DNA of 30,237 nt from Bacteroidota bacterium (GTDB lineage Bacteria; Bacteroidota; Bacteroidia; UBA4408), in contig JADKCP010000009.1 in the NCBI GenBank assembly GCA_016718805.1, positions 1 through 30,237 on the forward strand, given 5' to 3'. Both the position numbers and the translations under genes were made by a program. Positions 23,644 to 30,237 of this stretch are shown one piece after another (position 1 is the stretch's first letter; every line of letters begins with the position of its first letter). Under the pieces are notes generated by a model that worked only from the letters and a program-made list of their open reading frames with translations, was not told where the DNA came from and searched no databases.

Positions 23644-25329
23644 TTATTTAACCGGACTTAACGTAAAATCTTTGTACTGTAAAATAAATACAGATCTATT
23701 TTCCAAACCGCTTTCAACGGCAGTTTCAACAAACTTAAAATTGTTTTGTAGACCATTGTAAGGATGCGCAATTAATTGATCTGAAAAAGATTTTGGTGCT
23801 TTCATTAATTCCTGTAAAAAATAAAGTCCGCAATCATATCCTTGAAAAGCATACTTACTTGGGTCGGTTTTAAATTTCGAACGGTACTTTTTCATCATAC
23901 TAAGGCAAGTTGCAGCTGAAAAATTCACGTATCCTGATGAAGGAATGTGGAGCTGTAAATCCTGAATGGTATTGATATCGAGGTTATCGAACGAAATCCA
24001 ACTCTCCATGCCAAATAGGGTAATTTGATAATCCTTCTTAATTATACGCAAACTGTTTACTAAGCTGGTTACAAAAGCCTGGTCATTACTTGGAATAAAA
24101 ATAATATTGTTGCCTGTAGTCGATAGTTTTGCTTGCAATCCCTTTGCTCCGGAAGTTTTAAAAATAACCTCCACCAAACTGTCTTTACCAAGAAGTGGTT
24201 TTGCTTTTTCTTTAAATACCTCAACCGATGATTTCTCTTTGAGTAATCCGTTGTGCAATAAAACAATGTTCTCTTTTTTGTAATGCTTACCAATAAAATC
24301 GGCGATAGTTTCAACTTGTGTTCCGCTTGAAGCTGAAACCTTTATTGCATAGCTGTTTCCCAACAATAATTTGTTTTGTTGGGCATAGGGAATGCAATTA
24401 AGTATTTGATTTTTTTTACAATAAGCAGCAACCATAGCGGCAGGAACATTGTGAAAAGGTCCAATTATTAAATCTGAATTTTTAATGGAGTTGTGTTTTA
24501 AAACTTCCGCAATTTTGGCTGAATCATTGGGTGCATCGAAAACCTGAAGTTTTAAATTTAAGCCAAGTTGTTTAAGCGAATCAATAGCCAAAAGTATTCC
24601 TTCATAAAACTCAATAGCAGCATAGGATTTTGATGGAATGGCTGTTCTGGTATTCTTTGCAAATTTAACACTGTCAATTTCATCGGTATTAAATGGTACT
24701 AGTAACGAAATGCAAAGTACCTTGCTTTGAGGTTGGATTATAGCTTTTTTAATTTCAGCAATGAATGGTTTATCACTCTCAACAGCTTTTGATTCGCTTG
24801 GCAAATCTACTTTAGTATTGCTTTGTGGAATTTTAAGTTGCTGTCCTATTTTTAAACCTTCACTGAGTTCAGGATTGGCCTTATTTAATTCGTCAACAGT
24901 TATTCCATATAGTTTTGAAATTGCATACAAGGTTTGTTGCTTTTCAACGGTATGATAAATAAACGGTGAAGCGCTACTTACTTCGCTTTTGGGGCTAGCT
25001 TGTTTTTTGGTTTCTTTATAGAGAATTTTTATAAGTTGTCCGGGATTAATACCATCTGCCAATTCAGGATTTTCGAAAATTAAATCTTTAGAATTTACCG
25101 CATAGGCTTTTGCAATTGAATAAAGTGTTTGCCCTGCTTCAACTGTATGAATATAGTATTTTACACCTTCGATTTTTTCAATTTTGCTTGAAATTTTAAT
25201 CTCTGGAGCAATGTTGTTTTGAGCTCTAGCTATGAAGCTAACAGTTATAATTAAAAGAAGCAGAAAATACTTTTTCAATGGACTAAATTTTAAAGTAAAG
25301 ATGTGACCACTAGTTATGATTATTCCCAT
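23644..25329 (-). CDS. PBP1-like and LysM peptidoglycan-binding domain protein
   Basis: 561 residues from the ATG at 25329, whose first 10 bases overlap the end of guaA. A TTG at 25278 would give LKKYFLLLLIITVSFIARAQ as a compact signal peptide and may be the true start. Two LysM domains follow at about 59-104 (YIHTVEAGQTLYSIAKAY...INPGQLIKI) and 124-168 (YHTVEKQQTLYAISKLYGI...LKIGQQLKIP). They should hold the protein on periplasmic peptidoglycan. From about residue 205 there is a type 1 periplasmic-binding-protein fold like amino-acid ABC receptors and LpoA (YEGILLAIDSLKQLGLNLKL, LIIGPFHNVPAAMVAAYCKK). No transport genes are nearby, so a role in envelope or cell-wall control seems likelier than uptake. 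Pairing with guaA is common in Bacteroidota as I recall. Confidence 0.87.
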   Translation of the reverse strand: MGIIITSGHIFTLKFSPLKKYFLLLLIITVSFIARAQNNIAPEIKISSKIEKIEGVKYYIHTVEAGQTLYSIAKAYAVNSKDLIFENPELADGINPGQLIKILYKETKKQASPKSEVSSASPFIYHTVEKQQTLYAISKLYGITVDELNKANPELSEGLKIGQQLKIPQSNTKVDLPSESKAVESDKPFIAEIKKAIIQPQSKVLCISLLVPFNTDEIDSVKFAKNTRTAIPSKSYAAIEFYEGILLAIDSLKQLGLNLKLQVFDAPNDSAKIAEVLKHNSIKNSDLIIGPFHNVPAAMVAAYCKKNQILNCIPYAQQNKLLLGNSYAIKVSASSGTQVETIADFIGKHYKKENIVLLHNGLLKEKSSVEVFKEKAKPLLGKDSLVEVIFKTSGAKGLQAKLSTTGNNIIFIPSNDQAFVTSLVNSLRIIKKDYQITLFGMESWISFDNLDINTIQDLQLHIPSSGYVNFSAATCLSMMKKYRSKFKTDPSKYAFQGYDCGLYFLQELMKAPKSFSDQLIAHPYNGLQNNFKFVETAVESGLENRSVFILQYKDFTLSPVK

Positions 25330-26846
25330 TCGATAGTTGCAGGTGGTTTTGAACTAATATCGTATACCACCCGATTAATTCCTTTTACTTTATTTATTAT
25401 TTCGTTGCTAATATCGGCTAAAAAAGTATAAGGCAAATGACACCAATCGGCTGTCATACCATCTGTTGAAGTTACGGCTCGCAGTGCAATAGCATTTTCG
25501 TAAGTACGTTCATCCCCCATTACACCAACACTTTGTACGGGCAAAAATATGGCTCCGGCCTGCCACACATCTTTATATAAATCGGCTCTTTTTAATCCAT
25601 CAATAAAAATTGCATCCACCTCTTGCAATATGCGAATTTTATCTTCGGTAACCTCTCCTAAAATTCGAATGGCAAGTCCCGGACCGGGGAATGGATGGCG
25701 GTTTAGAATGGCATCATCAATTTGCAATCCTTTTCCTACACGTCGAACCTCATCTTTAAACAGCGTATTAAGTGGTTCTACAATTTTAAGTTTCATAAAA
25801 TCAGGCAATCCTCCAACGTTGTGGTGCGATTTAATAGTTGCAGAAGGACCTTTTACCGAAACTGATTCAATAACATCGGGATAAATAGTTCCTTGCGCCA
25901 ACCACTTTACATCCTTTATTTTATGTGCTTCTTTATCGAACACTTCAATAAACACTCGTCCAATTGCTTTTCGTTTTAATTCAGGATCAGAAACATTTTT
26001 TAGGGCAGTATAAAATTCATTTCGAGCATCTACACCAATCACATTTAAGCCCATGTGCTGGTATGAATCAAGTACGCTAGAGAATTCGTTCTTACGCAAA
26101 AGTCCATTGTCAACAAAAATGCAATACAAATTCTTACCAATGGCTTTATGCAACAAAATTGCTGCTACGGATGAATCTACTCCTCCACTTAATCCCAAAA
26201 CCACTTTATCGTTTCCAATTTTTTGCTGCAAGCTGGCGATGCTTGTTTCAACAAATGAAGCAGGAGTCCAGTTTTGCGAACAGTTGCAAATTTGCACTAC
26301 AAAATTTTGCAATAATCTTCGTCCTTCCGTACTGTGATAAACCTCGGGATGAAACTGAATGGCAAAAGTAGAAGTAGCCACAATTTGGTAGGCTGCAACT
26401 TTTACTTCGGCAGTGCTGGCAATAATCTCAAAATTTGGAGCAACCTTCGAAATGGTATCCCCATGGCTCATCCAAACTTGTGTTGGAAAATCTATACCTT
26501 CGAGTAATACATTGTCTTTTACTTTTGAGAGACTGGCTCTTCCGTATTCTCTAATTTTAGAAGGCATTACTTCGCCACCATTTTTATGCGCCAGCAACTG
26601 TGCACCATAGCAAATAGCCAACACCGGAAGTTTATTTATAAATGCCGACATATCCGGATCGGGAGATGCTGCATCTCGCACTGAAAATGGACTACCTGAG
26701 AGTATAACTCCTTTTATAGTTGGAGTAATAGGGGGAATTTTATGAAAAGGATGAATTTCACAATAAACGTTGAGTTCTCTTATTTTTCGGGCAATGAGTT
26801 GGGTGTATTGCGAACCAAAATCAAGAATTAAAATAGTTTCCTGCAT
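25320..26846 (-). CDS. guaA: GMP synthase (glutamine-hydrolysing)
   Basis: 508 residues from the ATG at 26846 (the frame extends to a TTG at 26855, but MQETILILDFGSQYTQ is the family start). GuaA amidates XMP to GMP with glutamine and ATP. The class I glutaminase domain shows GVILSGSP, the catalytic Cys in LAICYGAQLLAH and FAIQFHPEVYHS. The ATP-pyrophosphatase domain has the PP-loop VVLGLSGGVDSSVAA. The dimerisation domain ends in NRVVYDISSKPPATIEWE. All catalytic residues are present. An exact -7 element ends only 7 bases before the ATG, so the mRNA may be leaderless. The stop overlaps the first bases of the PBP1/LysM gene. Confidence 0.98.
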   Translation of the reverse strand: MQETILILDFGSQYTQLIARKIRELNVYCEIHPFHKIPPITPTIKGVILSGSPFSVRDAASPDPDMSAFINKLPVLAICYGAQLLAHKNGGEVMPSKIREYGRASLSKVKDNVLLEGIDFPTQVWMSHGDTISKVAPNFEIIASTAEVKVAAYQIVATSTFAIQFHPEVYHSTEGRRLLQNFVVQICNCSQNWTPASFVETSIASLQQKIGNDKVVLGLSGGVDSSVAAILLHKAIGKNLYCIFVDNGLLRKNEFSSVLDSYQHMGLNVIGVDARNEFYTALKNVSDPELKRKAIGRVFIEVFDKEAHKIKDVKWLAQGTIYPDVIESVSVKGPSATIKSHHNVGGLPDFMKLKIVEPLNTLFKDEVRRVGKGLQIDDAILNRHPFPGPGLAIRILGEVTEDKIRILQEVDAIFIDGLKRADLYKDVWQAGAIFLPVQSVGVMGDERTYENAIALRAVTSTDGMTADWCHLPYTFLADISNEIINKVKGINRVVYDISSKPPATIEWE

Positions 26847-26852
26847 AGTGCG

Positions 26853-26860
26853 CAAAGATA
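26853..26860 (-). promoter_or_regulatory. Bacteroidota -7 promoter element almost on the guaA start
   Basis: Reads TATCTTTG on the minus strand (exact TAnnTTTG), ending 7 bases before the guaA ATG at 26846. Transcription would begin at or within a base or two of the start codon. Confidence 0.42.
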
Positions 26861-26901
26861 AAAAGATTGTGTGGTTGAGGAAGTCAAAAAAATGGCAATT
26901 T

Positions 26902-27408
26902 TCATATTTTAACCTTCACCTTGTCCCACTTTTTAATTTGCCATTTGGTTGAACAGGTTGAAAGATGATTTCCATTATCGTCGCTAACTTTTACTTCGCA
27001 ATCAACAAACACTGCATCACTAGATAAAAGCGGATCAACTACTTGCTTCTTAATCCAATCAGTATCGAGTTCAAAACTGGCTGTTGCACCTGTCTTACCT
27101 TGGTAATGATATTCCATATGTAAAGATTTCATTATTAATCGATACTTATCAGGATCGAGGTGATTGAGTAATAACAAGCCTGTGCTGTATTCAGAGACTG
27201 TGGCCAAACCACAAGCATGCAATCCTTTTAAATGATTTAAATTGTTTTTTATATAGGGATAATGAATAAGTACTTTATTTTTAGAAATACTTTTTATTTT
27301 GAGACGATGTGGTTTGTTAAAAGGAATATTACGAAGCAGCACAAAATTCAAAAGCCACAAGCTAAAGGAAGAAGTGGAAGCTTTTTCGAGTAAATCGTTG
27401 ATTTTCAT
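26902..27408 (-). CDS. DUF4442 hotdog-fold protein
   Basis: 168 residues. The pattern matches DUF4442, a hotdog-fold family related to thioesterases (PaaI/YiiD type). It has an N-terminal helix region with FVLLRNIPFNKPHRLKI, then the central helix preceded by NHLKGLHACGLATVSEYSTG (residues near 57-76, where hotdog enzymes carry their active-site region). Antiparallel strands follow (LHMEYHYQGKTGATASFEL, VFVDCEVKVSDDNGNHLSTC). Some relatives hydrolyse acyl-CoA, but no substrate is known for this family, so thioesterase activity is an inference from the fold. The gene starts 30 bases after mazG and stops 55 bases before guaA, suggesting co-transcription with mazG. Confidence 0.83.
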   Translation of the reverse strand: MKINDLLEKASTSSFSLWLLNFVLLRNIPFNKPHRLKIKSISKNKVLIHYPYIKNNLNHLKGLHACGLATVSEYSTGLLLLNHLDPDKYRLIMKSLHMEYHYQGKTGATASFELDTDWIKKQVVDPLLSSDAVFVDCEVKVSDDNGNHLSTCSTKWQIKKWDKVKVKI

Positions 27409-27438
27409 TTTAGATGCGTGTTTGAGTTAGAATCAATT

Positions 27439-28206
27439 TTACAATAACTTGGCCTTATTCCAATAAACATCCATCTCGGCGAGCGTCATTTCACTGAGTT
27501 GTTTACCGGATTTACTTGCTTCAGCTTCTAAAAATTGAAAGCGTTTAATAAATTTTTTGTTCGTTTTCTCGAGTGCGTTTTCAGGATTTATTTCTAAAAA
27601 CCGGGCATAATTAATCAACGAAAACAATACATCACCAAACTCGCCTTCAATTTTATCGCTATCCGATTTGCTATCAACTTCGGCTTTAAACTCATTTATT
27701 TCTTCTTCCACTTTTTCCCATACTTGATTTTTATTTTCCCAGTCAAATCCCACAGCACGAGCTTTTTCCTGAATGCGAGCTGCTTTTACAAGCGATGGTA
27801 ATGATTTAGGAACCCCGCCTAAAACAGAAGTATTTCCTTCTTTCATTTTCAATTTCTCCCAATTCTCCTTTACTTCCTGTTCATCTTTAACTTTTACATC
27901 ACCATAAATATGAGGATGGCGATGAACCAACTTATCACACAAAGTATGGATTACATCAGCAATATCGAACTGCTTGGTTTCACTGGCAATGCGGGCATAA
28001 AATACAATGTGCAATAAAATATCGCCGAGCTCTTTCTTAATGTTGTCCATGTCCTTATCCAAAATGGCATCTGCCAATTCATAGGTTTCTTCAATGGTAA
28101 GGTGGCGCAAAGACTCAATGGTTTGCTTTTTATCCCAGGGACATTGTTCCCTCAATTCATCCATTATGATTAACAATCGCTCAAATGCTTTTAATTTTTC
28201 GTTCAT
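27439..28206 (-). CDS. mazG: Nucleoside triphosphate pyrophosphohydrolase MazG
   Basis: 255 residues, the usual two-domain MazG. It hydrolyses (d)NTPs to the monophosphate and pyrophosphate, cleaning the nucleotide pool and, in E. coli, lowering (p)ppGpp. The first all-alpha domain has CPWDKKQTIESLRHLTIEETYELADAI with the metal-binding E-E-x-x-E and the later KKELGDILLHIVFYA with E-x-x-D. The second domain repeats this (KVEEEINEFKAEVD and EGEFGDVLFSLINYARFL). HRHPHIYGDVKV between them is a family hallmark. It appears to open a minus-strand run mazG-DUF4442-guaA. No mazE/mazF toxin genes are nearby, as expected outside enterobacteria. Confidence 0.96.
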   Translation of the reverse strand: MNEKLKAFERLLIIMDELREQCPWDKKQTIESLRHLTIEETYELADAILDKDMDNIKKELGDILLHIVFYARIASETKQFDIADVIHTLCDKLVHRHPHIYGDVKVKDEQEVKENWEKLKMKEGNTSVLGGVPKSLPSLVKAARIQEKARAVGFDWENKNQVWEKVEEEINEFKAEVDSKSDSDKIEGEFGDVLFSLINYARFLEINPENALEKTNKKFIKRFQFLEAEASKSGKQLSEMTLAEMDVYWNKAKLL

Positions 28207-28381
28207 CCTTTATCCAAACTAGTTTAACAAGTACGTACCAAATTGCTCGTAAAATAAAGGAAAAAAAAATTCTATTCTACTATAGCTAAGTACATGTTGC
28301 TATAGAATCGTTAGGGCTTGAGTGACTCTAATTTAAGTAAAATCATCCTTTTTGAGTATAGGCAATGAAAGGCTTCCAAGA

Positions 28382-28389
28382 TAGTTTTG
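28382..28389 (+). promoter_or_regulatory. Bacteroidota -7 promoter element for the small secreted protein gene
   Basis: Reads TAGTTTTG (exact TAnnTTTG), 10 bases before the first in-frame ATG at 28400. Confidence 0.42.
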
Positions 28390-28399
28390 CACTCAGCTT

Positions 28400-29032
28400 A
28401 TGATACAAACTGTGCAACACATGAATAAAATGATGACCAGTATACTGGGATTGTTTTTATTATTTAGAACGGGAGAAGCACAAAGCTCTAAAGATAAAAA
28501 AATACAAGCCGGAAAGGTATTGAAGGAATTGCATTTTGACTTAAGCGCTTTACTTAATACCTGCGGTGAAAATTTAATTTGGGACTTACGCTCAAAAGGC
28601 ATAGTGTATGCTTCAAGCTGTGAATTGTTAGCGCCCGAATTGAAATGTTCTTTATCGCAGAATGAGCTGTACTCGTATTACGAGCAATTAAAAATTCAAG
28701 AAAAAAAAGAAGTGAACATCTCTGAAAAATATGTTGAGAAATCAGGTGTTGACAGTATTAAAAAAGGAAGTTATACCTATAGTTTCTGCGCATCGGGCGA
28801 TTTAATTTTACCCGACTCAAGCACTATTTCGGTTATTAAATTAAGAGTAGTAGAACGCTATTTCACAAAAATTCAGCAAGCACCATTTGAAGTAATCGAA
28901 TACCACAAAGTGCACAATGTGTTTTTCAAACCAGGATGTAAAAAAGCAATTTTAACTTATTCCGAAATTTTGGTGAATAACAAAAGTAAAGCGCAGCCTG
29001 AGTTTTACTCCATGCTTGAAATTACAAACTAG
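28400..29032 (+). CDS. Secreted protein of unknown function
   Basis: 210 residues; not recognised. The N-terminus has three possible Met (28400, 28421 and 28430), followed by a hydrophobic stretch TSILGLFLLFRTGEAQ that reads as a Sec signal peptide ending after EAQ. The mature part is about 180 residues, mixed helix and strand, with Cys near residues 54, 73, 82, 131 and 179 that could form disulphides in the periplasm. There is no lipobox and no T9SS sorting domain, so it probably stays in the periplasm or outer membrane. It stands alone on the plus strand, divergent from mazG, with its own -7 element. No enzymatic motif is visible. Confidence 0.7.
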   Translation: MIQTVQHMNKMMTSILGLFLLFRTGEAQSSKDKKIQAGKVLKELHFDLSALLNTCGENLIWDLRSKGIVYASSCELLAPELKCSLSQNELYSYYEQLKIQEKKEVNISEKYVEKSGVDSIKKGSYTYSFCASGDLILPDSSTISVIKLRVVERYFTKIQQAPFEVIEYHKVHNVFFKPGCKKAILTYSEILVNNKSKAQPEFYSMLEITN

Positions 29033-29153
29033 CTGCCTTGCAATAAAATCGAATGGAACAACATGTCAAGAAAACGTTGTAAATGAATTAGTACACAAAG
29101 ACAATTTTAAACTATTTAAACTTACTTTAGTTGCTTCAAAAACAGCTTAACGT

Positions 29154-30192
29154 ATGGAAATAGGAATTGATAGTTTTGCAGCATATACTGCAGACAGCAC
29201 AAAAGACGAAGGAATAGAAGGAGCACGCGCGATAGAAGAATTGTTGCAACGAATTGAACAGGCCGACAAAAGCGGACTAGCTGTATTTGGTATCGGCGAA
29301 CATCATCGAAAGGAGTTTTTAGATTCAGCAACTGTAGTGATTTTGGCTGCAGCAGCAGCGGCACGTACCAGTAAAATACGTCTTACAAGCGCAGTTACTG
29401 TGTTAAGCGCAATGGACCCTGTTCATTATTTCTAAGTTTGCAACCCTTGATTTTAATTTCAAAGGTGAAACCGCGGTGGTTGTGGGGAGAGGTTCATTTA
29501 CTGAAGCATTTCCTTTGTTTGGTTTTGATTTAAACGATTACGATGAACTCTTTGCTGAAAAACTTGAATTATTTTTACAACTCATCAAACACGAAAAAGT
29601 GAGCTGGAACGGGAGGTACAGAGCAGCATTATCAAACCAAACAATTTACCCTCGCCCCTATCAACAGCAATTACCGGTGTGGCTTGGCGTAGGTGGCACT
29701 CCCGAATCGTTTGTAAGAGCCGGAGCCTTAGGATTACCATTAATGGTGGCTGTAATTGGAGGAGAAACCCATCGTTTTAGGCCTTTAATTGATTTGTACA
29801 AACGAGCAGGAAAAACGGCCGGTTTCGCACCCGAACAACTAAAAGTAGGATTGCATTCATTGGGATATGTAGCTGACACTACAGAACAGGCAATTGCAGA
29901 TTATTATCCGGGCTATGCCGAAACCTTTACGCGTATTGGTAAGGAGCGTGGCTGGCCACCCGTATCGCGTGCTCGATTTGATGCACAAAATGGAACACTC
30001 GGAGCATTATTAGTAGGAAATCCTGAAGAAGTTGCAGCCAAAATTATTCGTCATAGCGAATCGTTAGGAGGCATCTCACGCTTTACTTTTCAAATGGACA
30101 ATGCAGCATTGCCCCACGAAAAATTGCTTTCATCCATAAAATTAATTGGAGAAAAAGTACAGCCATTGGTGAAAAAGGGTTTGATACTATAA
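29154..30192 (+). pseudogene. LLM-class flavin-dependent oxidoreductase, frameshifted
   Basis: Two frames make up one luciferase-like monooxygenase of about 345 residues. The first (29154-29435) has MEIGIDSFAAYTADS, then VFGIGEHHRKEFLDSATVV and TSKIRLTSAVTVLSAMDPV, the usual N-terminal strands and flavin-binding HH region. It stops after HYF. The next frame continues as SKFATLDFNFKGETAVVVGRGSF, FPLFGFDLNDYDELFAEKLELF, TIYPRPYQQQLPVWLGVGGTPES and the C-terminal half to 30192. Removing one T from the TTT at 29429-29431 restores a single frame. Family members reduce FMN-bound oxygen to oxidise various small substrates; the substrate here is unknown. Length and motifs are otherwise complete, so the break is either recent or a sequencing error. 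Confidence 0.8.
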
Positions 30193-30237
30193 TTGATTCA
30201 AATCCTCTCTCGCATCTTGCTTGTGAGTTATTACTTG

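Noticed and set aside
27439..28206. mazG as part of a toxin-antitoxin locus
   Set aside because: It is the two-domain housekeeping pyrophosphohydrolase with no mazEF neighbours; linkage is to DUF4442 and guaA.

Overview
The window looks like a chromosomal segment of a low-GC, type IX secretion (T9SS)-bearing member of the Bacteroidota. Four lines of evidence agree. Several secreted proteins end in a T9SS type A sorting domain. Exact copies of the Bacteroidota -7 promoter element TAnnTTTG lie upstream of many genes. Shine-Dalgarno sequences are poor. The housekeeping proteins (DnaK, GuaA, the PBP1/LysM protein next to guaA, CvfB-like S1 protein) are of Bacteroidota type. No tRNA, rRNA, CRISPR array, intact transposase or prophage is visible.

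Layout. 1-5.8 kb: the 5' end of a membrane protein (minus), a four-helix membrane protein of the phage-holin IV/YvlD family, a CvfB-like S1 RNA-binding protein, a convergent AlkB-type membrane di-iron hydroxylase, a fumarylacetoacetase-family hydrolase with a GNAT acetyltransferase, panB (minus) and a divergent lipoprotein. 5.8-8.2 kb: dnaK preceded by two inverted repeats, and a cold-shock protein gene, each followed by a clear intrinsic terminator. 8.2-18.8 kb: an accessory region that begins with REP-like palindromes and holds two tandem paralogous T9SS cargo genes, a very large T9SS cargo gene broken near its 3' end, and a PNGase F-like T9SS cargo gene broken by one frameshift. 18.9-28.2 kb, all minus: pyrG, tatC, an outer-membrane beta-barrel protein, hemF, a PBP1/LysM lipid-independent secreted protein, guaA, a DUF4442 hotdog protein and mazG. 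28.4-30.2 kb: a small secreted protein of unknown function and a luciferase-like (LLM) flavin oxidoreductase gene broken by one frameshift.

How the parts relate. mazG-DUF4442-guaA-LysM-hemF run in one direction with small gaps or overlaps and may be partly co-transcribed, although guaA has its own -7 element almost on its start codon. The T9SS cargo genes share an export route (Sec signal peptide, then T9SS), whose machinery is not in the window.

Most notable. (1) In front of each of the two tandem T9SS paralogues lies a short remnant homologous to the first ~45 codons of the large cargo gene downstream; both remnants end in a stop nine bases before the next ATG, which points to tandem duplication of a composite module. 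(2) Five gene-breaking lesions (four single-base shifts and one in-frame stop) all fall in three accessory genes, while some 17 kb of housekeeping coding sequence is intact. I found no convincing wholly new defence or biosynthetic system.
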